DNA of 64,000 nt, taken from Torymus aiolomorphi. Lineage: Eukaryota; Arthropoda; Insecta; Hymenoptera; Torymidae. Below are positions 51,206 to 63,325 of the stretch, piece by piece. Below the pieces are notes generated by a model. The model saw only the letters and a program-made list of their open reading frames with translations, was not told the origin of the DNA and did not search any database. Location: NCBI GenBank assembly GCA_036365515.1, contig CM070876.1:131776394-131840393 (forward strand), in the 5' to 3' direction. Position numbers and translations under genes: made by a program. How positions within the stretch are numbered: the stretch's first letter is position 1; every line of letters starts with the position of its first letter.

Positions 51206-54200
51206 TTATATTGCATCTTTTACTATAAACATGTTTAATTTTTTCTTCATTAATTGTCTACTTAAATTCATAACTTTGAGATCCTTAGATATCCCATTAA
51301 AGACCCTTATAGCTTCATTGTAGCTATTTTTATCACTAATTCTTTTATCACATTTAGGTAATTGAATTGTTTTGTTTCTGGTCTTGCTCGCACTGTTTAT
51401 ATATTTATTTCTTAATGTAGAATAATGTAAGGATATTGACTCTAACTGGAATAATATTTTTATTTCAAGAGGTGGATTAGTTTGAGAGAATTTATTTTTA
51501 TTTATGATTTTCAATATTTTGTTTTGTGTTGATTGTATTAGTTTCATATTATTATCGTACGCACCACCCCAGGCAATTACCCCATAATTGATTAGACTAT
51601 GAAAGAAAGCATAATATATTATCATTAATGTTTTTGTATCCATCATATTTTTTATCTTGGCAAAGACAAAAATTAGGTATTTGGTTTTTTTAATGATATA
51701 TCTTATATGCTTATCCCATTTCATATTGTAGTCAAAATACAGCCCTAAGTATTTATGACTTTCAACTCTTTTTATTAATTGCGTTCCTATTTTGATGTTT
51801 AGTGTGCCAGGCACACTATCACAGTAGTTTCCGAGAGTCATATAGACCGTTTTATCTATATTTAGCGACAGTTTATTTTGTGCAAGCCATTTGGCCACAT
51901 GATTAAGGTAAGCACACATTTTTTCCTGAGCTGAGGACCACATGTTGTCACTTGATATGATAACCGTGTCATCAGCATAGGACATGATTGTGTCATTTTG
52001 CATACTTCCTAGTAAGTCATTGACATAAAGTATAAAAAGTAATGGTTCTAATATAGTTCCTTGGGGAACACCCGTAGTAAATTCTTTATATTCACTTTTA
52101 CAGTCTTGAATTTTTACTCTTTGCCGCCTATCTGTGAGATAGCTACACGGAGCGCTCATTTTAGCTACGGCAGCATAAAGTTACTTCGTGCTAATACATC
52201 ATACTATTCGCTGCCACAGAAGTAAACAATGCGTGCATGGAGAGTAACGCCACCATACCAGTGTAGCTTGGAAACTGTCGAGCGTCAATAGCAAGAGGTT
52301 CATACCATGGTGGTATGAGATTCTTACAATCGAGGAGTTTCGTTTGGCACCGTTGCACGAATTCCATACTCTCGTGGTATAAACTTTCTGCTTTCGGCGC
52401 ATGGGGGTATCTCCTCCTACGGTAGCCTGCTCTACTATGCTAGTCAAGTATAACAAAAATTGATGCTTCTATAGCACGAGATCCCGTACTATCATAGTTA
52501 AATTGAGCTCTCCGTGTAGTCATCAGTTTTAAGGCACTACCCCTTACTCCGTATCGTTCAAGCTTATCTAAAAGAACTCTATGATTAACAGTGTCAAATG
52601 CTTTGGCTAAGTCTAGAAAAGCAACAATTATTGGTTTACTTTTATCTAAGTTTTCGTATATGATATTAGATATATAATTTAATGCATCAGTAGTTCCCCT
52701 ATTTTTAACGAAACCGTATTGTTTTTCTGATATTATGTTATGTTTTTCAAAAAAGTGGTATAATCTATTATAAATTATTTTTTCAAAAATTTTTGCAATG
52801 TTCGATATTAAAGAGATTGGTCTGTAATTACTGATATTAGATTTTTCACCAGCCTTGTAAATAGGGACTACCTCAGCATTTTTGAGCGCGTCAGACCAGA
52901 TAGATTTCACAATACATAAATTGAAGATATATTCTAAGGGCACACATATATATTCAGAGAGAATTTTCAATGATTTAACGTTAATATTGTCTACACCTCC
53001 AGATTTATTTTTCAATGTATTGATTATTTTGTATATCTCAGCAAAATCTGTCGGACGAAAGAAAATGGATTCAGGATTCCTATCTGGAAGTTTCAGGTTA
53101 TTATTATTTATATTAGCAAATTGAGCACTCAAATTTGGTCCTATTTTGCAAAAATAGGTGTTCATAGCATTTGCTATATCAGTTTTATTTTCGATTTTTT
53201 GATTGTTTTCGTATATATATTTTATTGGATTATCATGCACACTATTTCTCCCTAATTTAGTTTTAATTATGTTCCATAATTCCCTAGAGTTTCCGCTATT
53301 TCGTTTTACCATTTCCTTTTCATATTTAAATTTTGCTTCTTTAATAACTTTGTTCAATATCTTAGTGTAATTTGTATACTCTTTTTTTAGGGCTTCAGAA
53401 GTGGGATTGTTTTTCCATAAGATATACAGTGTCTCTTTAGTAGTACACGAGACTATAATAGCACTAGTAATCCAATTTTTTCTCGGAAGTTTATTTTTAA
53501 ATTGTTTTTTGGTAGTGGACGCATCAATACAATTATTTATCATGTCAATTAATGCGTTAACTGCAAGATTAGGATCCTGCATAGACAATATTGAGTACCA
53601 GTTTGAATTATTTGCAACATGTTTTAACTTGTTGTAATTAATTGATTTCATGTTGAATTTGTTCGGCTGATTTATTTCTAATTTATCTATAGTTATAAAT
53701 AATGGGTAGTGATCATTAAATGGATTCGTTATTTTAAATGAATTAATATTTATATTTTTAGTTTTTATATAGAAATTGTCGATGCAGGTACCTCTTTTAT
53801 TATCAGATGAAGGCCTTGTTATTCCAGTAAAGCATAGCATAAATTTATGTTCCAAGAGATCATTTAAAAATTCTTGTGTTATAAGGTTATCTGTTGAGTC
53901 AGTCTTACTAAAATTTTTGTCTAATATATCAATGTTAAAATCCCCGATTATACAATGGTTCTTAGTATTTAATTGGTCTCTTAGGAATTTTTTCAGGCTA
54001 TGAACAAATTCATACTTTTTTATATTGTGTGATCTATAGATCGCTGAGATTCTTACAGTTTCGGTGCCAATTAGTTTTATAACCGAGCTTAAGATACGTA
54101 TGTTGTCGACCACTATAATTTCTGTGTGTTCAGATAGTTCATCCTTTATATACATCATAACTCCATCTGCTTTATTCATTTTACTCTCACTATAGTAACT

Positions 54201-54458
54201 TTTGTAACCTGATATGTTGTACAATGGAGTATATTGCACATTCCAAGATTCAGTACATATAATGACACTTGGTCTTACGGCTAAACATTCAATAAAAGTT
54301 TCAAGTTTTTCAAAGTTTTGTTTTATACTTCTAATATTTACACATAAAATCAAATTTTTACCTTTATCGATACTTTTATTGAGTGTTTGTACATTACCAA
54401 AAGCTTGTTCTTTTTGTGAAATAACTTCCAAATTTAGTTGTTGTTGATCCATGTTCAA
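51206..54458 (-). pseudogene. LINE ORF2: endonuclease and reverse transcriptase, split by a MITE
   Basis: The first part (54458-52520) holds the EEP endonuclease (NIRSIKQNFEKLETF, CTESW, IIGDFNIDIL, CIDNFYI, FNDHYPLF) and RT fingers/palm (VVPIYKAGEKSNISNYRPIS, KQYGFVKNRGTTDAL, FLDLAKAFDTVNH). The second part (52159-51206) resumes with SYLTDRRQRVKI, GVPQGTILEPLLFILYVND and the catalytic YADD, then the C-terminal region. The 377-bp insertion between LKLM and SYLT ends translation. Apart from it no stops are visible, so the LINE was active until recently. ORF2 overlaps the end of ORF1 by about 60 bp. Confidence 0.9.
52143..52519. mobile_element. MITE inside LINE ORF2
   Basis: Imperfect inverted ends CTACACGGAGCGCTCATTTT and CTACACGGAGAGCTCAATTT. 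The 377 bp between the two halves of the RT palm are foreign to LINE ORF2. No coding capacity. Target duplication cannot be decided by eye. Confidence 0.8.
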
Positions 54459-56016
54459 AATTCAGAAGTTCAGAAGTTGCTGAGTCTGTTGGGTAATAAA
54501 TTTGTGATATGGTTCTGTTTAAATTTATTGGTGAGGTTGTGGCCGATAAATTACCAGCTGATGTTGCCGGACTGATAAAAATTCTACTTTGCCTTCTTGG
54601 TGTCGTTACGACCGGTGATTTACCGGTAGCTGTATCAGTGTTTTGTAACTGTGATTGAAAATTTACTTTACCTACATATTTTGGAATGTGCGGTCTCACT
54701 GGATGATCTGTTACAGCAATTAACTTCTTTATCTTGTGAAACATAACCTCGCATTTTTCGGTATCATTTACCACGTGTTTAGTATTATAATTTGTTTTAT
54801 ATTGATGATTACTGCACATACAATTAACACAATTGTGTTCGTTTGGGGTAGTACAGTTGATCGTGTTATGTTTTCCAGCACAACGTAGGCAGATTTTCGT
54901 ATTCTTACACTTTTTACCACTATGACCAAATCGACCACAGTTAAAACACGGGGTTAGATTCAAGTCATCGAATGCTCTGCAATTTTGATAACCAATATGA
55001 ACTCTATATTTATTACTCACAATTTGATTATATACTTTCGCTGGTGTTTCAATTAATATAGTGTTAATTTTTGTTTTAATGTTTTCAAATATATGTAATA
55101 CTTTGCATTTGCTGTTTAGGTGTTTGAAGTTCCTTTTGTTAATATCTTGCTCTATTTCTTTAATCTCCATGTCTTCAAAATTGTCGAAGCCTGTTATTTT
55201 CATCTTGGGATTTTTAATAGATTCTCTTGTTATTTTATAGTAGGCAGAATACTTTTGTTTTAGTATATTCTCAGTTTGTATCAAGCTCTCCTCATTTATA
55301 AAGCTTATTATTGCTTCATCTTTGTTCTTGATTTTTATACTTTTTGCTTGTATAGATGAATTTTTATTTATATAGTGAGCTGCTATATATGGTTTTATAT
55401 CTGGCACATTTGTTTCTTTATTATCATTCTGTATTCTTTTCACTATTAGTTTTTGTATCTTCTTTTCTAATTGCTTATCACTTACTACCACTTCTGCAAA
55501 TGTTTTTTTGTTTTTGGTATAGTTTTCTTTGTCTAAAATTTGGTTTAGCATAAGATTATTGTTGTGTACTTCTGTACTTATTTGTTTTAATAGATTTTTT
55601 TCTTCCTCAGGAAAACTTGTCAATTCTTGATTTCCTTTGATTTCCTTAGCTTTTATTAGTAGCAATTCTTCTTCAGCTTGTTTTAATTTTTGTTCTGTCT
55701 GTGCATTGGTTTTTATTAGTATTTCGTTCCTTGTCATTATCAGATCATTTTGGTTTCTCAGATTTTCTAGTTCCCTCCGTAGTAGCACTACTGCAACACG
55801 TGGGTCTTTAGAGGTTATGTCATCTATATTATGTTCTTCACATATTATTTCTATGGCAGATAAGTAGTTTTGTGTTCTTTTTCTGTTATAATCACTTTTA
55901 TGGTAGACATTGTTACACACTACACATATCACAACTCCCACTAGCGTCCCGGGATGACATTTGTAATAAATTTCTGGCGGAGGGGTCTGCTTAAGCAGCA
56001 CACCCTCGTCCGCCAT
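54394..56016 (-). CDS. LINE ORF1: nucleic-acid-binding Gag-like protein
   Basis: About 540 aa; the frame opens a little upstream but MADEGVLLKQ (56016) is the likely start, after which the sequence is element-like. An N-terminal C2/H-type cluster (YYKCHPGTL, CVVCNNVYH) is followed by a long coiled coil, a PRE_C2HC-like region, and three CCHC-type knuckles (CFNCGRFGHSGKKC, CLRCAGKHNTINC, CVNCMCSNHQY). It chaperones LINE RNA in related elements. Intact. Confidence 0.85.
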   Translation of the reverse strand: MADEGVLLKQTPPPEIYYKCHPGTLVGVVICVVCNNVYHKSDYNRKRTQNYLSAIEIICEEHNIDDITSKDPRVAVVLLRRELENLRNQNDLIMTRNEILIKTNAQTEQKLKQAEEELLLIKAKEIKGNQELTSFPEEEKNLLKQISTEVHNNNLMLNQILDKENYTKNKKTFAEVVVSDKQLEKKIQKLIVKRIQNDNKETNVPDIKPYIAAHYINKNSSIQAKSIKIKNKDEAIISFINEESLIQTENILKQKYSAYYKITRESIKNPKMKITGFDNFEDMEIKEIEQDINKRNFKHLNSKCKVLHIFENIKTKINTILIETPAKVYNQIVSNKYRVHIGYQNCRAFDDLNLTPCFNCGRFGHSGKKCKNTKICLRCAGKHNTINCTTPNEHNCVNCMCSNHQYKTNYNTKHVVNDTEKCEVMFHKIKKLIAVTDHPVRPHIPKYVGKVNFQSQLQNTDTATGKSPVVTTPRRQSRIFISPATSAGNLSATTSPINLNRTISQIYYPTDSATSELLNFEHGSTTTKFGSYFTKRTSFW

Positions 56017-56099
56017 CTTGGCTTCTTCTTTAATTAGTATATTTTGCATAATCCTTGACTGCTATTTATTGTTTCAAATAGCTTCTAAAAATTTAAAGA

Positions 56100-58124
56100 T
56101 GTATTTAAACACATATTGTAACATCAATTTTGATGTTACAATAGGTAGTATATAGATATTCGACCTACGAACAGAATACTGTAGTCGAACAGAAAACCCT
56201 ATAACTCGAGAAAAACCTACATTGACGAGCAGGCCCTAGGGAGCCTATAGACCTCCCTCTAACACAGTACTTACGTATATTTTCCCTACTCTACATAGAT
56301 GTACCTTGTATAAGAGAGTATGCGAACTCTCTGTTCAAAAGTCCCTTTCGCCTCTCCACACCGTGCTTATCGTATCTCTCTCTCATACTTGGATCATGAC
56401 GCACCTGAAACATATATATGAAACAATTACTATGGGACATGAAGTACTCACTGTATGGATTTTTGAGTGTGAACTGGGCTAATCCCTTGGAAAGATAACC
56501 ACTATACTCTCATAATCACCCGTCAAATGCCTATGGAAATGGGGTCGCTCGAGCAGGATATCACCACCCTGGATGGAACGTCCCATCTATAAGAAGAACA
56601 CTAGTTGAAATAATAGTAAAACTACAAATACATTGAAAGGGTGCTTACCTGCTGAAAGATGCGGCACTAATTTGAATTGAAGGGTTGTTTGTATCCAACA
56701 CCTGTAGCCTCGCTCATGGAGTATTTGGTGGCAGCGTCTGCGACAGCACAACAACCAGCTGGATATTCTGCAGCCCCAGCAACCATCAGGCACACTAGAA
56801 AGCACTAGTAATCAGACACCGGCAGATTGTGAGCATGGGTGACACACAGACCTCACTTGCAGTGGCAACAAGCAACATAACTTCGAAGAGTGACAACGGT
56901 TCTATGTGAGCAGCCTTAGCGAGAAGAGCGGCACCACTTTCGAGGATGACATCGAGGACAGCAGCGGACAGTCTTCCCCAGCAGCAGCGCATCACCAACA
57001 CTCCGAAGGACGGCGTATCCGTATCACCTTATGCTGAGGCGCGTGCGCACGAGAGCGCCGGTCGATACGACGCCGATACCACCGCACGCACATGTATAGA
57101 GACGAAAGAGAGAGCGACCAGGCGGCGATCAATGGAGTGAAAAGGGGCACCGGCGAGAGCGCTGCGGCAGCTACGGCCGAGAGCGGCAGCGTGGGCTCGA
57201 GAGACGCGCTCGCTCACTCTGTACTGAGCCTTAGCCACAGCCATACCTAACAAGTAGTTTTTTTCGTTTGCAGTTATATTGCTATAGCAAATTTGGTTTT
57301 TGTGCGAGAAAGTAGGAGAGCCAACGGTGTAACCTACCTTTCAAGTTTTGCGGGGATTAAGCGTGCATAAAGTAAGTAGTTTTGTGAGTCGCGAGTGCGG
57401 AAAACTCAGTGCGTGTTGTCGAGCCTCGCGTCGTGTTCGCCGAATTAACTGGCGTGCGTATACGTTAGATCATCGTGCCGCGTGTGTGCGGCTTGCGCTC
57501 AACTGTGAAACTTTAATGAAATAAAGAGTGTTTATTTTTATATTTAAATTAATAGTGTTTGCGCACATTCATTTGCGCCCCTGCCAAAATTGCCTTTTTT
57601 GCCTAGCGGGTCGAAAGTACCACTTTCGCTCCCGGCGCCCGATCGCGAAGGTTGTATTTTCGGCCTCGCTAGGCAAAAAAATAGTATACGCTCCACGGGA
57701 GTAAAATTGGCCAGCCCACAGCTCGTGTTTGCCACCCTCGCCTTCGGCTCGGGTGGCAATTAACACGAACTGTGGACTGTCCAAGTTTTTTCCTCCCTTG
57801 GTGCGTAATATACTATTTCCCCGATCCCTCCCCCACACACTTCTCCGCCAAAGTGAATACAACGTTACAAATGGCGCAGCAAATGTGGGGCTCCGGAAAG
57901 CCCGAGTGAAATGTGCGCAAAATTCGCGTTGGAATAGGGCCTAGGATAGAGTGCATCGACATCATTGGTACTCATCGTGTAAACTAAGAAACGCGCGCGA
58001 CGCTCGACACGCGCACTGGCAATAGGATATAGATAGCCATTTTTCGCGTTCGCGAGTCGTGCAGTACCACGGATGTGAGCACGCCGGCGGCCATTTTGAG
58101 GCACGGCATCGCACAGTGATGCCT
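56100..58124. other. Intergenic, possible minus-strand exon, hairpins
   Basis: No recognisable protein. Near 56659-56795 the minus strand has CTTTCAGCAG|GTAAGC, a good donor, so an unrecognised (perhaps non-coding) exon is possible. 56940-57250 is GC-rich. Two hairpins stand out: TTTTTTGCCTAGCG/CGCTAGGCAAAAAA (57595-57608 with 57667-57680) and ACAGCTCGTGTT with AACACGAACTGT (about 57718 with 57763). Confidence 0.4.
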
Positions 58125-58675
58125 ATCTACTCAAAAGTGATGAAAATTCGTGCTTTAGCCCAATAAGGCTCAAAAAATTTTTATAAAATACGTTTGGGAC
58201 TCCTGAAGTAATTTCCTACGATAAATCGTTTCCCTCATGGCTGTAGCATTGCTCATTTTTTTAGTAATGAATACGTTAAATGCCGTTTTTTGGAGTTTAT
58301 TTTTTTTCTCTTTGTTTTTAAGTAGGATTTTTTTTTTGTTTTATAATAAGCGCCCATTTTTTATAAATATAATTTTTTTCAAAATTCTAGGACTTATGCA
58401 GTTGTTTGAAAAAAATTATATTTATAAAAAATGGGCGCTTATTATAAAACAAAAAAAAAATTAATCCTACTTAAAAACAAAAAAATAAAATAAATAAACT
58501 CCAAAAAAACGGCATTTAACGTATTCCTTACTAAAAAAAGAGCAATGCTACAGCCACGAGGGAAACGATTTATCGTAGGAAATTACTTCACGAATCCAAA
58601 ACGTATTTTATAAAAATTTTTTGAGCCTTATTGTACTAAAGCACGAATTTTCATCACTTTTGCATCGCTCGGCAC
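58125..58675. mobile_element. Foldback element, about 550 bp
   Basis: A near-perfect palindrome with arms of about 250 bp. The left arm contains AAGTGATGAAAATTCGTGCT, TCCTACGATAAATCG and AAAATGGGCGCTTATTATAA; the right arm has the complements in reverse order. The loop is only CTAGGACTTATGCAGTTG. No transposase. Confidence 0.85.
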
Positions 58676-59584
58676 CACTGTGCGTCGCTTTTGGAATTTG
58701 GCAACGTGCTTAGCACTGAGCCAAGAAATTAGAAATATTGGATCAACATTCACCAAAAACAAATTTGTTCGACTGAAAAACAAAAAAATAAATAAATAAA
58801 AAGTGGTGAAGAATTTTTATCATAAATTACATTTTTTTTTTAATTTGAAATGTGGAGAAAAATAAGAAACGACGACCAAATTTATCATAATTAATAAAGT
58901 CCACTAAACAAATGAGAACATCGAATTTGATAACATTTTAATTACTAAAATAAATTCTTATGCAAACAAATAATATTCGCACATAATCTTACAATTACTT
59001 ATATACATATATACATATATTTCCACATGCTTTGCCCATGGTTCTACCCGCCTACCGCTACACTATGGCTTTAATTACCATTACACGTTTACATTACTGC
59101 CACACTTTTCCCCTGTAAAATAAACAAATTTTTTCTGCTTGGTTTGAGTTTTGCGAGTTTTGCCAGTTCTTTTGCATGAAAATAACATATCGTAATTCAA
59201 TAATAGTGAGAACATCCTATTTGCCACTGAGAATTACCAAATGATATTGGTCATAGAATTTTGTTAAAAAAGGGGAATAAAAGATGGAAAGTGGATTTTC
59301 AATGTTCAAACCTTGACAATCAAGAATTTAAGTCGTCGTGAAATACATTTGAGAAATACATACGACACATCGCGTGTGAACCTTGCAATGTTTACATTGA
59401 GGGATTTGTGCTTAGAGCACAGTACGACGCCTCCTGTTCATATAATTCTAACTCACGAAAGAGTGCAATATAATTCTAACTCAAAATTCTATGCAAGATA
59501 ATTCCAACTCGAAATTTCGTGCAATATAATTCTAACTCGTAACTCCGTGCATTAAAATTCCAATTCGGGCCAAAGTAGTAGGGG
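58676..59584. other. No gene recognised
   Basis: AT-rich. TATATAATTCTAACTC-like phrases are repeated at 59435-59560 in four diverged units of about 35 bp; nothing else visible. Confidence 0.5.
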
Positions 59585-60640
59585 CAGCGCGGCTACCGCG
59601 CCAGCGCGGCTACCGCGCCAGCGCGGCTACCGCGCCAGAGCGGCTCCCGCGCCACTTACCCACCGAGCACTACTTACCGTCCGTCGGTAAGGTAGGGTGC
59701 AAAGTCACCATGCGAGAGGCCCGGTAGAGGGCGCATTGAACATTTACTCCATCGATAAAATGTGTACGTATGTCATGTTGCAGGGGGCATGGGGCCCTCA
59801 TGTGATGTTATGTTGTAAGTGAATATAGAATATTTTTATAATATTCATATAGTGTTTAAATTTGTTAATTATAAGTAGTCTTATATTCCGTGCCAGCCCG
59901 GTTGTAGAGGGCGCATTGAACATTTACTCCATCGATAAAATGTGTACGTATGTCATGTTGCAGGGGGCATGGGGCCCTCATGTGATGTTATGTTGTAAGT
60001 GAATATAGAATATTTTTATAATATTCATATAGTGTTTAAATTTGTTAATTATAAGTAGTCTTATATTCCGTGCCAGCCCGGTTGTAGAGGGCGCATTGAA
60101 CATTTACTCCATCGATAAAATGCATACGTATGTCATGTTGCAGGGGGCATGGGGCCCTCATGTGATGTTATGTTGTAAGTGAATATAGAATATTTTTATA
60201 ATATTCATATAGTGTTATTTGTTAATTATAAGTAGTCTTATATTCCGCGCCAGCGCGGCTACCGCGCCAGAGCGGCTCCCGCGCCACTTACCCACCGAGC
60301 ACTACTTACCGTCCGTCGGTAAGGTAGGGTGCAAAGTCACCATGCGAGAGGCCCGGTAGAGGGCGCATTGAACATTTACTCCATCGATAAAATGCATACG
60401 TATGTCATGTTGCAGGGGGCATGGGGCCCTCATGTGATGTTATGTTGTAAGTGAATATAGAATATTTTTATAATATTCATATAGTGTTTAAATTTGTTAA
60501 TTATAAGTAGTCTTATATTCCGCGCCAGCCCGGTTGTAGAGGGCGCATTGAACATTTACTCCATCGATAAAATGCATACGTATGTCATGTTGCAGGGGGC
60601 ATGGGGCCCTCATATGATGTTCAGAGGGTATGCTATATCC
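59585..60640. repeat. Satellite-like array, 180-bp unit with a higher-order insert
   Basis: Five copies of a unit containing GTAGAGGGCGCATTGAACAT, CAGGGGGCATGGGGCCCTCA and ATTCATATAGTGTTTAAATT start near 59725, 59904, 60084, 60358 and 60538 (spacing 180, 180, 274, 180). The longer interval carries a ~95-bp GC-rich block (CCGCGCCACTTACCCACCGA...GGTAAGGTAGGGTGC) that also opens the array at 59640-59720. Copies are nearly identical, so the array is young. A 17-bp motif CCAGCGCGGCTACCGCG is repeated three times at 59588-59640. Confidence 0.9.
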
Positions 60641-60689
60641 ATTGTGAATATTTATGATGATATCAACACATTTTTATCCCATTCACTTA

Positions 60690-60935
60690 CTACTTAAATC
60701 TTTTATAATCTTGTTGTTGGGGAAAGGATTGAGTGTTAGTAGAATATTTACTAGTATTATTTTTCCACGCTGATTCATTTTTTTTACTATCGTCAGATAG
60801 TCTGGTGTATGAAATCGTGTTTGAACCAGTAAAATTTTTCCATTGGGACTCAGGCTTTTGTTTTTCTTTCTGACTATTGTCAGAAAGTTTGCTGTATGGA
60901 ATGTTGCTACTACTAGTACTATTTGACTGACCCAT
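60690..60935 (-). CDS. N-myristoylation-motif protein of Polinton 2
   Basis: 81 aa starting MGQSNSTSSSN (Gly2, Ser6). It contains about two and a half internal repeats of a YxxLSDxSxKxxxxESQWKN type and ends STNTQSFPQQQDYKRFK, matching the end of the 49-aa protein of Polinton 1. A TATAAA (60989-60984) and TCAGTC (60962-60957) lie upstream, about 29 bp apart. Confidence 0.75.
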   Translation of the reverse strand: MGQSNSTSSSNIPYSKLSDNSQKEKQKPESQWKNFTGSNTISYTRLSDDSKKNESAWKNNTSKYSTNTQSFPQQQDYKRFK

Positions 60936-61121
60936 TTTGTTGATTGTTTCAATTAGACTGAGGTAATTTTAGAATTTATGTGATTTATAAACACAACTTA
61001 TTTCTTAAAACTTAAGAGAAAAAGGAGGGGATAAAAAGATAGGTAATAAAAAGATAATTCAATTTTTTTATAATTTATTTATTTTTCATAATTTACAAAC
61101 AAATGATACATATATAAATTT

Positions 61122-62359
61122 TTATACAAGTTTTTTAACATCACCACTAACAGGATTATATTTTATAATACGATCATGTAAAATTAAACAATAAGCAGTG
61201 GTTTCTGCAGGAATATTTTCTTTGGTTTCAAATTCAAGACGGACATCCACAGCAGCTTGTTTTAGAGATTCATTCTGTTTAGAACAATCGATGACAATAA
61301 ATGGTGTATAATTTATAAATTCTGATTTACTTAGCAAAGGATCTATTTCATTGTTGTTATAATATTCGCTTTGAAAATGTGCATACATATCATATAAAAG
61401 CGCATATTGATTATGTGTAACATCTAAATTGAGATTACCATAAGGATAGTACTGAGAATTCAAAAAAGTTTGACATTAGTGATATTACAGTGATCAAAAT
61501 GACTATTGTTTACATTTTTCTCACCTCTTCGTTTCGTTTGGAAAGCTAAAATTACAAAGCGTGGCTTTTCTAATTGGTTAGAGGTTTTAACAGTCCATAT
61601 TTGTTTTACAGTTGTTGGAAGAACAGGATATTCGTATAATTCCCATGAACGATAACTCATAGCAATAGGTATATCTTTTTGTATAAAATTAAAAAGCTGT
61701 ATTTTACGTTTGTCTGATAACATAACGTAAGGCATAAGCCATTCTACTCGAGTAAGTTGAATTTTAAAATTTTCATAATTCACAGCATCAGCTTGAGTAG
61801 AACTTTGTATAACAGCATTATAATCATTTCTTGATCTTGTCAGTATAAGTTCATGTTTAACATTTACAATTATTTTACGATAATCTTCAGCAAATCCAAA
61901 AATCATGGACAAAGGTATAGAGACATCAAAATTTCCACTATTATCAGTAATTTTTCCTGTTTCTGTTACACCTATCCATCCTGCGTTCTCAAGATATTTG
62001 CTTTGGTTTGGTGAAAAAGAAACATAACCTTTTAACGTAGAAGTCAATCCAACATTTTTACATCTATCAATTTCTACTCCATTGATATCATAACGCATTT
62101 CTTCAAATAAGTGACATATAGCATTATTTACAAATGCAGTATTTGTCAGCAGAGTACCATCATTTTTTGTTAATTTACCACATATATGTAAGGTACTTTT
62201 TGATGGTAATAAGCATAAATCTTGATGCTGAATAGATATACGAATTTCATCACTATTATTGAAAGATGATGAGGTATATGGTTGATGAGCATGAAGCTCA
62301 TAGTGTGAAATTGCCTCATCAAAAATTACTGGTGACTGTACACTAAGGACTTCCTCCAT
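61122..62359 (-). pseudogene. Major capsid protein of Polinton 2, one frameshift
   Basis: Starts MEEVLSVQSPVIFDEAISHY with a normal ATG and aligns with the Polinton 1 capsid frame throughout. At about 61460-61470 a one-base length change in a T run ends the frame after TNVKLF, and the rest (from NSQYYPYGNLNLD) follows in another frame to 61122. This is a capsid-forming double-jelly-roll protein in intact relatives. A sequencing or assembly error in the homopolymer cannot be excluded. Confidence 0.85.
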
Positions 62360-62409
62360 TTTCTTCTCGTTTCAAATGACAGCAGCAGATAAATATATAA
62401 GTTACTTTT

Positions 62410-62601
62410 TTAATTTTTTTGACTGTATTTTTTTACGTTTCCGTTGTTTTTTTGATTTATAATTTTTAAGCCTAGACTTTTTAGAAACTGAATGTTTTGA
62501 CGTGTTAACTGTTTCGTTACTTGTTGTCGACTGATCGCTTGCTGACATACTGGAGTATTAATATAACCTTTTCCAATCTTAGAGTTGTAAACTATTCCCA
62601 T
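62410..62601 (-). CDS. Conserved small basic peptide of Polinton 2
   Basis: 63-64 aa, starting MGIVYNSKIGKGYIN four bases after the penton stop (TGATAATG), with LTRQNIQFLKSLGLKI near the end and a Lys/Asn-rich tail. It is the counterpart of 35691-35837 and supports that gene. Confidence 0.75.
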   Translation of the reverse strand: MGIVYNSKIGKGYINTPVCQQAISRQQVTKQLTRQNIQFLKSLGLKIINQKNNGNVKKYSQKN

Positions 62602-62603
62602 TA

Positions 62604-63290
62604 TCAAACTGTTTTGATATGTAAGCGAATCGTAATAACTTCACCTCGAAAATTTACTAAGTCACCGTTTTGATCAACAATGCGTAATTGTAAATGGTCG
62701 ATAATTTTTACAGTGATCGGTAAATATATTATTTGCTTTGGAACTTCAATAATCTTAAATCCTGGTGGCACTGCCGGAAAAAACTCGTGAATAGTATGAA
62801 CCTTATTTTGATTAATATATGCACCAGTTGTTATATTACATTCGACACGTACTGCGTTCACTTTAAGAATGGTAACTGGCATGTCGGACACATGACTTAT
62901 ATTAGGTTCAAGAAGGCGTTTTGTAAATCCTAATAATTGACCAATAGAATCATTCTCTTGAAAATCAATTTTACGATTACAAGTAATAATACTCCGTAAT
63001 GTATTATTATTAGGCTTAATACTAATTATTATTCCTTTGCGTTCGAGAGTTTTTTGTAACGTTTTTTCAATATCATCTATTTCATAACTACCAGTAGGTA
63101 ACTCCACTATCTCTTTACCAACATAAAATTTATTGCAGTTCATATCAATATTTGGTATAGAATTAAAAGTTAGCAGTTCAACTAATCCCAATACATATTT
63201 TCTTTTGGGATCAAGTTCAATCGGAGGGAAATAATCAGCTGCTAGAACTGACGAAGTCCCTGACAAACTAAGAGTAAACGATTCAAACAT
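62604..63290 (-). CDS. Penton-like minor capsid protein of Polinton 2
   Basis: 228 aa, the same length as its counterpart at 35005-35691. Shared blocks include YFPPIELDPKRKYVLGLVEL, FYVGKEIVELP, LLGFTKRLLEP, VECNITTGAYI and HTIHEFFPAVPPGF. Intact. Upstream on the minus strand lies CTATATAAGAAG. Confidence 0.85.
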   Translation of the reverse strand: MFESFTLSLSGTSSVLAADYFPPIELDPKRKYVLGLVELLTFNSIPNIDMNCNKFYVGKEIVELPTGSYEIDDIEKTLQKTLERKGIIISIKPNNNTLRSIITCNRKIDFQENDSIGQLLGFTKRLLEPNISHVSDMPVTILKVNAVRVECNITTGAYINQNKVHTIHEFFPAVPPGFKIIEVPKQIIYLPITVKIIDHLQLRIVDQNGDLVNFRGEVITIRLHIKTV

Positions 63291-63325
63291 CTTGATACTT
63301 TACGTGGAACTAACTTCATTCAATA

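Larger units (their letters stand above)
50925..56046 (-). mobile_element. Near full-length Jockey-type LINE
   Basis: Two overlapping ORFs on the minus strand, an A-rich 3' end (complement of TTTTTTTATTTATTTCCAG at 50925-50944), and insertion in a copy of the inverted-repeat element described at 49720. The order ORF1 with zinc knuckles, ORF2 with endonuclease and reverse transcriptase is classic. ORF2 is interrupted by a MITE (52143-52519). Confidence 0.9.

Noticed and set aside
56795..57001. Ankyrin-like frame on the minus strand
   Set aside because: No match to the ankyrin TPLH core; only general hydrophobic alternation. Kept only as a possible unrecognised exon region.
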